A program made the position numbers and the translations under genes. The notes under the pieces were generated by a model, which saw only the letters and a list, made by a program, of their open reading frames with translations, did no database searches and was not told where the DNA came from. Shown here in pieces: positions 34,051-43,372 of a stretch of 64,000 nt of DNA; position 1 is the first letter of the stretch, and every line of letters starts with the position of its first letter. Source of the DNA: Herbaspirillum sp. WKF16 (lineage in GTDB: Bacteria; Pseudomonadota; Gammaproteobacteria; Burkholderiales; Burkholderiaceae_D); contig NZ_CP118632.1 in NCBI RefSeq assembly GCF_028993615.1, forward strand, positions 2,728,001 to 2,792,000. The letters run 5' to 3'.

Positions 34051-34401
34051 ATAAGGATCGCTTTCTTCAGTAAGTTTCAAGCTGGAACTATTGTTGTTGG
34101 TTTGACCACGTTCCCGGCCTCCCCGTCCGCATCGCACCGCGCCCGCGTGCCGCGGATCTTTCCGCCATGCACCTGTTCACGCCACTACCGCCTCTCAGCA
34201 ATGTTGTCCAACATCGGCGAACCGCTTGAAAACCAGTGCCGACGCCGATTTCAGCACTGTGAGGCGATTATTGCACAGGCACTTTCAAAAGGAATCAGAA
34301 TTTTCCTGAGAGCCATGAAAAGCGCCTGAAATGCTTTCCGGCCAGAATTTTCCCAGGCCCTTTTCGCCTGTTCCTGTTGCTATCCGATCTACGCGCCGGG
34401 C
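34051..34401. other. Intergenic region, nothing recognised
   Basis: The 351 bases between the two response-regulator genes are clearly lower in GC at 34180-34340 than the genes around them. I see no reading frame of coding character, no strong terminator and no clear promoter. The size suggests that the CheY-like gene has its own promoter here. Confidence 0.5.
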
Positions 34402-35052
34402 TCACTTGTCGGGCGTGGCGATGCCGGTGCGAATGGCATAGCGCACCAGCCCGGGCACGTCGCGGATGTCCAGCCGGTCCATCAATTGCGCCCGGTGCGT
34501 TTCGATGGTCTTGGCGCTGACGTTGAGCTGGTAGGCGATCTCCTTGGTGTTGTTGCCCTCGGCGATCAGCTGCAGGATCTCGCGTTGTCGCGGCGTCAAT
34601 ACTTCCACCGGCGTGCCGTTCTGCGCCACGCGCTTCATGTAGTTGTCCAGCGCCTCGCGCGAGATGTGCGAGTCCAGGTACTGGCGGCCATGCTTGACCT
34701 CGTAGAGCGCCTTCTCCAGCTCGGTGGCCGCGGAGTCCTTGAACAGGTAGCCGTTGGCGCCGGCGTTGAGCGCCTGCATCACGTACTCCTCGCTGCCGTA
34801 CATGGAGAGCATCAGGAAGCGCGTGGTCGGATAGTCGCCGCGCAGGCGGCGCAGCGCCTCCAGGCCGTTCATGCCTTTCATGGCGATGTCCATCACCACC
34901 AGGTCGGGTTTCAGGCTGCCTATCATTTCGATCACCTCGGCGCCGTCCGACGCTTCGCCGACCACTTCCACTCCCGGCATGGCCGCCAGCAGCGCCTTGA
35001 TGCCGCTGCGCACGAGCGCGTGATCATCGGCCAGCATGATGCGAGTCAACAT
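34402..35052 (-). CDS. NarL/FixJ-family response regulator
   Basis: 216 residues from ATG at 35052, eight bases after a perfect AGGAGG; ATG at 35058, which overlaps the kinase stop as ATGA, is two codons earlier but too close to the ribosome-binding site. The receiver domain has Asp55 in LVVMDIAMKG and Lys in YLFKDSA. A LuxR-type helix-turn-helix follows with LTPRQREILQLIAEGNNTKE and AKTIETHRAQLMDRL. It is the DNA-binding partner of the upstream HisKA_3 kinase. Confidence 0.92.
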   Translation of the reverse strand: MLTRIMLADDHALVRSGIKALLAAMPGVEVVGEASDGAEVIEMIGSLKPDLVVMDIAMKGMNGLEALRRLRGDYPTTRFLMLSMYGSEEYVMQALNAGANGYLFKDSAATELEKALYEVKHGRQYLDSHISREALDNYMKRVAQNGTPVEVLTPRQREILQLIAEGNNTKEIAYQLNVSAKTIETHRAQLMDRLDIRDVPGLVRYAIRTGIATPDK

Positions 35053-35054
35053 GG

Positions 35055-36518
35055 TCATATCCTCCTCACGATAGGTGCGACCGGCAAATGCATGACGATT
35101 TCCGTCCCCTCGCCGGGCGCTGATGAAATATCCATGGAACCACCCACCAACACCGCGCGCTCTTCCATGTTGAGTATGCCGAAGCTGGTGCCGGAAATGG
35201 CGTTGCTGCGCGCGCGTTCCAGATCGAAGCCGCGACCGTCGTCGCGGATGCTGAGATAGATCTGCTCCTGCTTGCGGTCGATCGTGACCCAGATGTTCTT
35301 GCACTTGGCGTGGCGCAGGATGTTGGTGACCGCTTCCTGCACGATGCGGAAGGCGGTGTTCTCGATGTCGTGGTGCAGGCCGCCGTCGACGCCGCTGCTT
35401 TCGAACCAGCCGTTGACCTCGGCCAGCTTGGACTTCTGCTCGACATAGGCGCGCAGCGCGGCCACCAACCCCAGGTTATCCAGCTGCGGCGGGCGCAGGT
35501 CCAGCGACAGGCTGCGCACCTGGGCCAGCACCGCGGTCACGATGTCGATGCCATTCTGCAGCGACGGGCCTTCCAGGGTGCCGATCTTCTTGATGGTCTC
35601 GAGGTTGATCTTCAGCGCCGTGAGCGACTGGCCGACGTCGTCATGCAGGCCGCGCGCCAGGTGCTGGCGCTCGCGCTCCTGCACTTCGATGACCCGCGAC
35701 GACAGCAGCTGCTGGCGCTGGATCGCCAGCTCCAGCTCGCGCCGCGACTGCTCGCGCTCGGTGACGTCGATCGCCAGGCCGGCCACCATGTCGCCCTTGC
35801 CGTCGCCATAGATGGGAAAGCGCACCACGTCGAGGATGCGCGCGTTGTGGTTGTGGTCGAACACGGTCTCCTGGGTGTGCAGCTCGCGCTTGTCCTCCAG
35901 CACCTTGCGGTCGTTGTCCTGGGACGCCTCGGCGGCGCCGGTGGACATCAGGTCGAAATCGCTGAGGCCGTCCATGTCGCCGGGCGTCATGCCGAAGAAG
36001 GCCGACTGGGCAGGATTGACGTAGCTGTAGCGCAGCTGCGAATCCTTGATCCAGGTCGGCATCGGCGCGGCGTTCATGAAGGCGTTGAAGCGCGCCTGCA
36101 TCTCGCGCAGGGCCTGGGCGCTGGCGCGCTGCTTGCGCCGCGCCTGGGCGTCGCGCAGTTCGCGGTCGACCGCGTGCGGCAGGCGGGCAATCGCGCTCTT
36201 GAGGAAATAATCCTGGGCGCCGGCCTTCATCACCTCGACCGCGGTCTGCTCGCCGATGACGCCCGAGACGATGATGAACGGCGTCTGGTCGTTGTCCTTC
36301 TTGACCAGCTTCAGCGCCTCGACGCCGCTGAAGGTCGGCATCGAGTAGTCGGAAATGACGATGTCCCAGCGCTGCTCGCACAGCGCCGCCAGCAGCGCCG
36401 GCTCGTCGTCCACGCGCTGCCAGGTCGGCTCGAAGCCGCCGCGCTTGAGCTCGCGCACCATCAGCACGGCGTCTTCTTCCATGTCCTCCACAAACAACAC
36501 GCGAAGCGGGATACTCAT
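35055..36518 (-). CDS. Hybrid-type sensor: REC-PAS-HisKA_3-HATPase (NarX/DesK-type kinase)
   Basis: 487 residues from ATG at 36518 with AGAGG upstream. An N-terminal receiver domain carries Asp57 in DIVISDYSMP. A PAS domain follows (about 140-260), then the dimerisation helix with the phosphoacceptor His in RQHLARGLHDDVGQSL and an ATPase domain with DDGRGFD and 'GTSFGILNMEERA'. There is no membrane segment, so it is cytosolic. A receiver in front of the kinase means that it can be controlled by another kinase, probably the upstream CHASE3 protein. It is translationally linked to the NarL-type regulator. Confidence 0.9.
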   Translation of the reverse strand: MSIPLRVLFVEDMEEDAVLMVRELKRGGFEPTWQRVDDEPALLAALCEQRWDIVISDYSMPTFSGVEALKLVKKDNDQTPFIIVSGVIGEQTAVEVMKAGAQDYFLKSAIARLPHAVDRELRDAQARRKQRASAQALREMQARFNAFMNAAPMPTWIKDSQLRYSYVNPAQSAFFGMTPGDMDGLSDFDLMSTGAAEASQDNDRKVLEDKRELHTQETVFDHNHNARILDVVRFPIYGDGKGDMVAGLAIDVTEREQSRRELELAIQRQQLLSSRVIEVQERERQHLARGLHDDVGQSLTALKINLETIKKIGTLEGPSLQNGIDIVTAVLAQVRSLSLDLRPPQLDNLGLVAALRAYVEQKSKLAEVNGWFESSGVDGGLHHDIENTAFRIVQEAVTNILRHAKCKNIWVTIDRKQEQIYLSIRDDGRGFDLERARSNAISGTSFGILNMEERAVLVGGSMDISSAPGEGTEIVMHLPVAPIVRRI

Positions 36519-36590
36519 GGCCTCTGATCTCACGATTTCATTGAACAATGCAGCCCGGCGCCGACGACGCCAGCCTGCGCCCTATTGCGT

Positions 36591-38375
36591 TTATTCCGGC
36601 TCGACCAGGGTCGGCATCAGTCCTTTGCGCGGCAGCGAGAAATAGAAGCTCGCGCCTTCCTTCGGCTTGCTCTCGGCCCACACGCGGCCGGTGTGGCGGA
36701 TCACGATACGCTGCACCAGCGCCAGGCCGATGCCAGTGCCGGCATATTCTTCCTGGCGATGCAGGCGCTGGAAGGTGCCGAACAGCTTGTGGGCATAGCG
36801 CATGTCGAAGCCGACACCGTTGTCGTGCACGCCATAGACGATCTCGTCGTCGTTGAGCTGCATGCTCACGCGCACCAGCGGATGCTCGCTCCTGCTGCTG
36901 AACTTGACGGCATTGCTGAGCAGGTTTTCCCATACCTGGGTAATCAGGCCCCGGTTGGCGACCACGCCGTCCATGGCCGGCAGCTCGAAGTCGACCTCCG
37001 GGTTTTCCTGCTTCAGGCCGGCCACCACCTGGGTCACCAGCTCCTCCATCGAGAAACGCTCCAGCGTGAGTTCGCCGGTGGTCGACTTGGCCAGCTTGAG
37101 CAGGTCGTTGATCAGCTCGTCCATCTTCTTGACGTTGCGGCGAATCACCTGCAGCTGTTCGCGCCCCTTGTCGTCGAGGGCCTCGGCGTAGTCTTCCTCG
37201 AGGATCATGGCATAACCGGAAATGGCGCGCAGCGGCGCGCGCAGGTCGTGCGAGACCGAATAGGAGAAACTTTCCAGTTCGCGGTTCACGCTATGCAGGT
37301 GCAGCGCCTGGCGCTTGAGGTCGGCATTGAGCGCCTCGATTTCGTCTTCGGCCTGCTTGCGCTCCGAAATGTCGTACATCACGGTGCGGCTGATCAGGCG
37401 CCCGCTCTCCTGGTTCGGCACTGCGGTGGCATTGACCAGCGCGGTGAACTCCGTGCCGTCGGCGCGCCGGTAGTTCAGGTCGACGCCGTTGATCTCCCGG
37501 CGCAGCAGGAACTGCGGCAGCAGCTCGCGGGTATAGAGCTCGGCGCTTTCCGGCGTCATCAGGTCGGCGTGCGTCAGCTTGCCCACCACCTGTCCGCGGG
37601 TGTAGCCCAGCCACTTCAGTTCGGTGTCGTTGATCTTGATGATCTTCTTGTCGGTCTCATCGACCGAGTGGTAACCGCAGGGCGCATTGTTGTACAGGTC
37701 CTCGATCTCGTCCGAGTAGGCCTGCGCGCGTTGCTGGGCTTCCACGCGGCGCCACATCTCGCGCCTGAGCTTGCTGTAGACCAGCACCAGCAGCGCCACA
37801 CTGAGCAGGCTGCCGCCGACCACGGTGAGGATGGTGACGTCGGCGCTGGTGGCGGTCTCCTGCGAGCGTGTGGCCAGCAAGGCGTTTTCGGCGCCCTTCA
37901 TCTCGGCGAAGTTGGCGCGGATGTCGTCGCTGAGCGACTTGCCCGCAAGCAGTTGCGCCTGGGCCACCGTCGAATTCATTTCCAACAGGCCGCGCGCCAT
38001 CATCAGGCGCTGCGTGATCATGTCTTCGGTGGCGGTAAGCCGCTTCATCTGCTCCGGGTTGTCGCGCATCATGCGGCGCAGTTCATGCATCAGCGAATTG
38101 AGCTGGCGCACTCCCGCCTCGAAATTGCCGCGATATTCGTCATTGCCCGACAGGGCATAGCCGCGCGCGCTGCTGACCGTGTCGCGCAGCGTGGAATGGG
38201 CCTCCTCCAGCACGTTGAGCACCGTGTGCGTGTGCTGGACCCAGACGGCGCGCTCCTCGAAGTCGCGCACGCTGTAGAAGGAAAAAGCGGCCACCCCCAC
38301 CGACAGCATCAGCGCCAGAAAGAAGAATATGGCCGTGCTGGTGGTTGCCAGCCTGGTTTTATTGAAGATCGGCAT
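36591..38375 (-). CDS. CHASE3-PAS-HisKA-HATPase membrane sensor histidine kinase
   Basis: 594 residues from ATG at 38375; a TTG nine codons upstream is less likely. The first membrane segment lies at about 12-33. A helical CHASE3-like periplasmic domain (about 35-180, 'SARGYALSGNDEYRGNF') follows, then a second membrane segment (about 187-207), a PAS domain (about 220-350), the H-box SYSVSHDLRAPLRAISGYA and an ATPase domain with DNGVGFDM and GTGIGLALVQRI. The H-box is of the phytochrome-like type. It is first in a four-gene signalling group whose other members hold three receiver domains. Confidence 0.9.
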   Translation of the reverse strand: MPIFNKTRLATTSTAIFFFLALMLSVGVAAFSFYSVRDFEERAVWVQHTHTVLNVLEEAHSTLRDTVSSARGYALSGNDEYRGNFEAGVRQLNSLMHELRRMMRDNPEQMKRLTATEDMITQRLMMARGLLEMNSTVAQAQLLAGKSLSDDIRANFAEMKGAENALLATRSQETATSADVTILTVVGGSLLSVALLVLVYSKLRREMWRRVEAQQRAQAYSDEIEDLYNNAPCGYHSVDETDKKIIKINDTELKWLGYTRGQVVGKLTHADLMTPESAELYTRELLPQFLLRREINGVDLNYRRADGTEFTALVNATAVPNQESGRLISRTVMYDISERKQAEDEIEALNADLKRQALHLHSVNRELESFSYSVSHDLRAPLRAISGYAMILEEDYAEALDDKGREQLQVIRRNVKKMDELINDLLKLAKSTTGELTLERFSMEELVTQVVAGLKQENPEVDFELPAMDGVVANRGLITQVWENLLSNAVKFSSRSEHPLVRVSMQLNDDEIVYGVHDNGVGFDMRYAHKLFGTFQRLHRQEEYAGTGIGLALVQRIVIRHTGRVWAESKPKEGASFYFSLPRKGLMPTLVEPE

Positions 38376-38893
38376 CTTTTTCTTTGTGCTGCAAGGTTCC
38401 AAGGTTTCCGCTTATCTTCATGCGCATCCTTACGCTCCTGCCTTCGAGCCCTGGCGCGCAGGCATAGTTTCGGGCATTGCGCCTGCTGCTCGCCCAGTCA
38501 CATTCCGAACTTACTACTTTGTTACCACCGATGTCGACTGAATCCTGCACCCTTGCATCAGGCGCGGTGTGTTCGACCACTCTTGAATTGCGTCAACCGC
38601 AGGGATGCGCGCTCACCGCTCACCGATGCGGGCGAACCGCCACGTATCGCGAGGGCGTCACGCCAGCGCGTGCAGAAGCTTCTGAGATATCCCCTGAACA
38701 ACAGATGCGACATGTTGATGAGTTCGCATTTGCTTAATGCCATCAAATGTTTTCATTCAAGCAGCAAGATTCGTCATCGTCCCGCTTTTTTCGTTTTTCA
38801 AGCTGTTGCGTCCCTGCACTTTTATAGTTTTTATTCGAATTTATTCTATAATAGTCTCAACCCAAATCTGTTACTAGACGGCATCCTTCAATA
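38376..38893. other. Intergenic region; AT-rich promoter zone of the pilus operon
   Basis: About 518 bases between divergent genes. The right third (38740-38890) is markedly AT-rich compared with the rest of the window. No convincing small gene is seen. A candidate -10 box is listed separately. Confidence 0.5.
38847..38852 (+). promoter_or_regulatory. Candidate -10 box of the pilus operon
   Basis: A perfect TATAAT lies 41 bases before the ATG of the first pilin gene inside an AT-rich tract. No good -35 hexamer stands 16-18 bases upstream, so an activator or UP-like element may be involved. Confidence 0.45.
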
Positions 38894-39382
38894 ATGAAAA
38901 AAATACATGTTTTCATGCTTGCAGCCGGACTAGCCCTGTCGTTCGGTGCGGACAGCTTCGCGGCGTCGGTCAACGGCAACCTGACCATGACCGCCGTGGT
39001 GACCGCGCAGTGCGTCGTACAGAGCGCGGCGCTGCCGTTCGGCGTGTACAACTCCAGCGCGATCCAGCAAAACGCCCAGATCGGCGTGACCTGCTCCAAC
39101 GGCACCAGCTATACGGTGAGCCTGGATGCCGGCGCGGGAACCGGCGCCAGCACGGCAAGCCGTAAACTGGCCAACGCCGACGGCAGCAGCACGCTGAACT
39201 ACGCGCTGTATCAAGATGCGGCCCGCACCAAATCCTGGGGTAACGCCAACGGCGCCGACACCATCAGCGGTGTGGGCAGCGGCGTGTCCCAGACCATCCC
39301 GGTGTATGGCTATATCCCATCCGGACAAGCCGCGCGCGCCGGCAGCTACAGCGACGTCGTGGCCATCACCCTGTCCTACTGA
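38894..39382 (+). CDS. Spore coat U-domain pilin, probable major subunit of an archaic (Csu-type) pilus
   Basis: 162 residues with a signal peptide (ending SFA-AS, about residue 23). The SCPU domain has the two cysteines of the fold (AQCVV and VTCSNG), the 'LNYALYQDAARTKSWG' strand and the C-terminal donor-type ending 'SYSDVVAITLSY'. Such proteins are the subunits of archaic chaperone-usher pili such as Csu of Acinetobacter. As the first gene, with a hairpin behind it, it is the likely main shaft subunit. It is exported to the periplasm and assembled at the outer membrane. Confidence 0.87.
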   Translation: MKKIHVFMLAAGLALSFGADSFAASVNGNLTMTAVVTAQCVVQSAALPFGVYNSSAIQQNAQIGVTCSNGTSYTVSLDAGAGTGASTASRKLANADGSSTLNYALYQDAARTKSWGNANGADTISGVGSGVSQTIPVYGYIPSGQAARAGSYSDVVAITLSY

Positions 39383-39410
39383 ACCGCCAGCCCGTTTTTC
39401 TCTTGCCAGC

Positions 39411-39443
39411 AAATGGCGCGCTCCGCGAGGATGCGCGCCATTT
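39411..39443 (+). terminator. Hairpin between the major pilin and chaperone genes (possible attenuator)
   Basis: AAATGGCGCGC pairs perfectly with GCGCGCCATTT over an 11-base loop. The following sequence CCGTTTGT is a weak T-run, so partial termination is likely. That would give more pilin than assembly proteins. Confidence 0.6.
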
Positions 39444-39654
39444 CCGTTTGTGCGGGCCATTGCGCTTAACTCCCTGCTTGTTTGGAGATAGTCTGCCAAA
39501 ATGAAAATGCCGGTCACCATCAATCACGCTTAGAATTAACTTTCAATCAAATTCTGTGGTGAGCGTGCAACCAAAAGCATTACTAGAATCACATTTCGTT
39601 TTACTCTAGAAACAATATCGAGATACCTGACAACTAAATCGGAGTTTTCGCACA

Positions 39655-40383
39655 GTGACGAGAACCATCATTCAGAGACTGGCTCGGGTATGGCCAATAG
39701 TCTGCGTCGCCGCAGCTGGGGTATGCGGTACAGCACATGCTTCCAACTTCGAGATCGCTCCGGTGGTGCTGGAGCTGTCGTCTTCGCGCACTGCCGGTGT
39801 GGTGAAGATCGTCAACAACGACAATCACGATGTCTCGCTGCAACTGCGCGCCTTCGAGTGGAACCAGAGCGACAACAAGGATGACCTGCAGCCGACGCAG
39901 AACCTGATCATCAGCCCGCCAGTGTTCAGCCTGGCGCCGGGCGCTTCCCAGGTGATCCGCATCGTCTCCAAGCAGCCTTCCGGTCCCAACGAGATCGCGT
40001 TCCGCATGCTGATCGACGAGATCCCGTCGGCGGCCGAAGGCGCCACCATCAACTTTAAATTCCGCATTTCCATGCCGGTGTTCATCGCGGCCAACGGCGT
40101 GTCCAAGCTGCAGATGGATTACTCCCTGCACGCCGGCAAGCCGGCCAAGCTGATCGTGCGCAACACCGGCAACCGGCGCGCGCGCTTGCTGGACCTGGCG
40201 TTCACCCTGCCCAACGGCAAGAAGATCACCCCCCCGGCCGGTGGCAATCCCTACACGCTGGCAGGAATCACCCGCCAGTACCTGATCGAAACTGATACCC
40301 CGCTGGCGGCCGGCAGCAAGGTCAAGATGACCGCGACAGGCGACTCGGGTCCGATTGAAACCGAACTGACCGTGGCGCCTTGA
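39655..40383 (+). CDS. Archaic pilus periplasmic chaperone (CsuC-like)
   Basis: 242 residues with GTG start and a signal peptide (ending AHA-SN). The PapD-type N-domain shows 'FEIAPVVLELSSSRTAGVVKI' in pieces, 'SPPVFSLAPGASQVIRI' and 'RMLIDEIP', and the C-domain is shorter, as in archaic chaperones. It holds pilin subunits in the periplasm and donates the missing strand. The stop overlaps the TTG start of the usher gene. Confidence 0.88.
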   Translation: MTRTIIQRLARVWPIVCVAAAGVCGTAHASNFEIAPVVLELSSSRTAGVVKIVNNDNHDVSLQLRAFEWNQSDNKDDLQPTQNLIISPPVFSLAPGASQVIRIVSKQPSGPNEIAFRMLIDEIPSAAEGATINFKFRISMPVFIAANGVSKLQMDYSLHAGKPAKLIVRNTGNRRARLLDLAFTLPNGKKITPPAGGNPYTLAGITRQYLIETDTPLAAGSKVKMTATGDSGPIETELTVAP

Positions 40384-42677
40384 GACGACGGCTGTCACAT
40401 TGGATCACCCTCGCCTCCCTGGTCATGCTGAGCGCCTTGGCGCGCGCCGCCGAACCGGGGGATGAGGCTTTACTGCTGGAAGTATCGATCAACGGCCGCG
40501 GCACCGACCTGGTAGTGCAATTCACGCGTCGGCAGCAGACGCTGTACACCACGGTGTCCGAACTGCGCAGCCTCAAATTGAAGGTCGACGGAACGGACAA
40601 CGACCTGGTCGCGCTGAACACGATCGCGACCCGCATCCAACTCGACGAGGCCGCCGCCAAGGTCAACCTCGACATCCCGGCACGGTTCATGAACACCACC
40701 GATATCGACGCCAACATCAGCACCAGCAATGTCCCGCTGTCGCCGGGCGGGCGCGGGCTGGTGCTGAACTACGACCTGCTGGCCACCTCCAGCCAGGGCA
40801 TACACGCCTTGGGCGGCCTGTTCGACGGGCGCTGGTTCGCCGGCAGCGGCGTGTTCAGCACCACCGGCCTGGGCTACCTGGGCAACAGCGGCGGCGTCTC
40901 GGCGCGGTTGGAGACGACCTACACCTATTCCGAACCGGCCTCGTTGCGGCGCTATCGCGTGGGCGACGTCATCAACGGCAGCCTCGCGTGGAGCCGTTCG
41001 GTGCGCCTGGGCGGCTTCCAGTTCGCGTCGGACTTCAACCTGCGTCCCGACCTGGTCCGCTTCCCCACGCCTTCGCTGGGCGGCGAGACGGTGGTGCCGT
41101 CGACGGTGGACCTGTTCGTCAACGGCGTTCGCCAGCTGTCGCAACCGGTGCCGCCGGGACCGTTCGACATCCGCCAGCCGCCGATTGCCAGCGGCGCGGG
41201 CCAGATTGCCGTGGCGGTCACCGATGAGCTGGGCCGGCAGACCCTGCGCACCATCAATTTCTACGCGACCGACCGCCTGCTCAAGGAAGGCCTGAACTCC
41301 TATTCGGCCGAAGGCGGCTGGGTGCGCCGCAATTACGCGCTGCGCAGCAACGACTATGGCCAATTTGCGATGTCCGGCACCGCGCGGCGCGGCATGAGCG
41401 ATTGGCTGACGCTGGAGACGCACGCCGAGGCCATGCGCGGGCTCAAGCTACTGGGCGGCGGCGCGGTGTTCAACCTGAACAGCCGGGCCGTGCTGGCGAC
41501 CGCGCTGGCCACCAGCAGCTCGGATGCCGGCTCGGGCCAGCAGGTCTCGGTGGCCATCGAGCGCAATGCCAATCCGATCAGCATGTCGCTCACCCGCATC
41601 CAGGCCACCCGCCATTACCAGGACATCGGCGCAATCCAGGGCGCCCCGGTCTCGCGCTCCTCGACCATCGCCACCCTGGGCTTGAGCCTGGGCAGCGCCG
41701 GTTCGCTGAGCATGGCCTATGCCATGACCAAGAGCCCGATCCTCTTCACCGACCTGGGCACCACGGGCTTGTCAGATAGCGAGACGCTGACCCTGACCTA
41801 TTTCAAATCGGTCGGCGCCGCCTCCAACCTCTACATGACCGCCTTCCGCGACTTCCGCAACAGCGGCTACGGCGCGACGGTGGGCGTGATCATTCCGTTC
41901 GGCGGCCGCGACGCCGGCGGCGTCAGCGTGAACAACAACAATGGCCAGCGGACCACCTCGGTGCAGGCCAGCCGCCCGACCATCGCCATCGGCGACGTCG
42001 GCTGGCAACTGCAGGACACCGAGGGCAGCTACCGGCAGCGCCTGGGCCAGCTGAGCTACAAGAGCCGCTACGGCAGCTTCAATGCCGCCACCGCGCAATC
42101 GGGCAACGTGACCAGCCAGCGCGTCGGGGCGCGCGGCTCCTTCGCCATGATGGATGGCGGCGTATTCGCCTCCGACTGGATCGAGGACAGCTTTGCGGTG
42201 GTCAACGCCAGCGGCGTGAAGAACGTCGGCATCTACACCGAGAACCGCTACGCAGGCCGCACCGACGACAACGGCCAGCTGTTGCTGACCGACCTGCGCG
42301 CCTACGACATCAACAAGATCTCGGTCGATGTCCTCGACCTGCCGCTCACGCTGCAGCTGGACCAGACCGACCAGTACATCAAGCCGCGCGACCGCTCCGG
42401 CGTGCTGGTCAACTTCACCGCCAAGAAAGCCTCCGACGTGACCATCACGCTCAAGGACGCCGCCGGCAATTACATCCCCATGGGCGCATCGATCCGGGTC
42501 AGGGAAACCGGCCTGCAGGCCCCGGTCGGCTATGACGGCGTGAGCTACCTGCAGGAACTCGCGCCGGTGAACACGCTGGACGTATTGCTGCCCTCGGGCG
42601 GCCAATGCCACGCAACCCTCACACCGCCCACCCGCTCCGAAGGCGGCATGACCAATGAAGTCGTGGTGTGTCAATGA
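40380..42677 (+). CDS. Outer-membrane usher of an archaic chaperone-usher pilus (CsuD-like)
   Basis: 765 residues starting at TTG, which overlaps the chaperone stop (TTGA), so translation is coupled. A signal peptide (to about residue 24, ALARA-AE) is followed by an N-terminal domain, a long beta-barrel, a plug region ('VPSTVDLFVNGVRQ', 'VAVTDELGRQTLRTINFY') and C-terminal domains ending in VVVCQ. It recruits chaperone-subunit complexes and secretes the pilus. It is slightly shorter than FimD-type ushers, as expected for the archaic group. Confidence 0.9.
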   Translation: MRRRLSHWITLASLVMLSALARAAEPGDEALLLEVSINGRGTDLVVQFTRRQQTLYTTVSELRSLKLKVDGTDNDLVALNTIATRIQLDEAAAKVNLDIPARFMNTTDIDANISTSNVPLSPGGRGLVLNYDLLATSSQGIHALGGLFDGRWFAGSGVFSTTGLGYLGNSGGVSARLETTYTYSEPASLRRYRVGDVINGSLAWSRSVRLGGFQFASDFNLRPDLVRFPTPSLGGETVVPSTVDLFVNGVRQLSQPVPPGPFDIRQPPIASGAGQIAVAVTDELGRQTLRTINFYATDRLLKEGLNSYSAEGGWVRRNYALRSNDYGQFAMSGTARRGMSDWLTLETHAEAMRGLKLLGGGAVFNLNSRAVLATALATSSSDAGSGQQVSVAIERNANPISMSLTRIQATRHYQDIGAIQGAPVSRSSTIATLGLSLGSAGSLSMAYAMTKSPILFTDLGTTGLSDSETLTLTYFKSVGAASNLYMTAFRDFRNSGYGATVGVIIPFGGRDAGGVSVNNNNGQRTTSVQASRPTIAIGDVGWQLQDTEGSYRQRLGQLSYKSRYGSFNAATAQSGNVTSQRVGARGSFAMMDGGVFASDWIEDSFAVVNASGVKNVGIYTENRYAGRTDDNGQLLLTDLRAYDINKISVDVLDLPLTLQLDQTDQYIKPRDRSGVLVNFTAKKASDVTITLKDAAGNYIPMGASIRVRETGLQAPVGYDGVSYLQELAPVNTLDVLLPSGGQCHATLTPPTRSEGGMTNEVVVCQ

Positions 42678-42693
42678 ATCCATTGGAGCCCTC

Positions 42694-43164
42694 ATGAAAA
42701 CGCTCTTCACATTGCTGCTCATGCTCTGCCTCGGCGCCGCCTGCGCCACGGCGCAGGCCCAGGGCTGCACGGCCTCGGCGTCAACGCTCTCGTTCGGCAC
42801 CTACAACCCGCAATCCAGCACCCCGGTCGAAAACACCGGCAACATCACCGTCACTTGCCAGGCCACGATTTCGCTGCTGATCACCTATACGGTCAAGCTC
42901 AGCGCCGGCAACAGCGGCGCATATGCCCAACGCAAGATGCTCGCCGGCACGTCGGCCATGAACTACCAGGCCTACCTGGATGCGACGCGCTCCACGATCT
43001 GGGGCGACGGCTCGTCGAGCACCAATTACATCCTCGACGGCTACCTGCTCCAGGTGCTCACGCCGGTCGTCAAGACATATACCGTCTACGGAAAAATCCC
43101 CGGCAGCCAGAACATCGCCGCCGGTTCTTACACCGACACCTTGACCATCCTGGTCTCGTATTAG
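42694..43164 (+). CDS. Single-domain spore coat U pilin
   Basis: 156 residues from ATG at 42694 with GGAG five bases upstream. The signal peptide ends near AQAQ-GC. The SCPU domain contains GCTASASTLSFGTYNP, VTCQATISLL and the ending SYTDTLTILVSY. In typical Csu operons this position holds a two-domain tip adhesin of about 330 residues, whereas this gene has only one domain. It may be a minor or tip-adaptor subunit. It is 16 bases downstream of the usher gene. Confidence 0.85.
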   Translation: MKTLFTLLLMLCLGAACATAQAQGCTASASTLSFGTYNPQSSTPVENTGNITVTCQATISLLITYTVKLSAGNSGAYAQRKMLAGTSAMNYQAYLDATRSTIWGDGSSSTNYILDGYLLQVLTPVVKTYTVYGKIPGSQNIAAGSYTDTLTILVSY

Positions 43165-43372
43165 CCTGGAAACGATGACGGGCGGCAAGCTTCTTGCCGC
43201 CATTGCTGCATTTCCGCCGCAATTCAGGTTTTCCCTGAGCTCGTCGGCGCCGCTTTCAGGAATCCCCGGATGCCGTCGAAGCCGTCAGAAAATTAAAGTG
43301 TCTCCATACCCGCTGCACACAGAAGTTCTCGCACAGGGCGAGGACAGCGCAGGGATCCACAGGAGAATCAAC

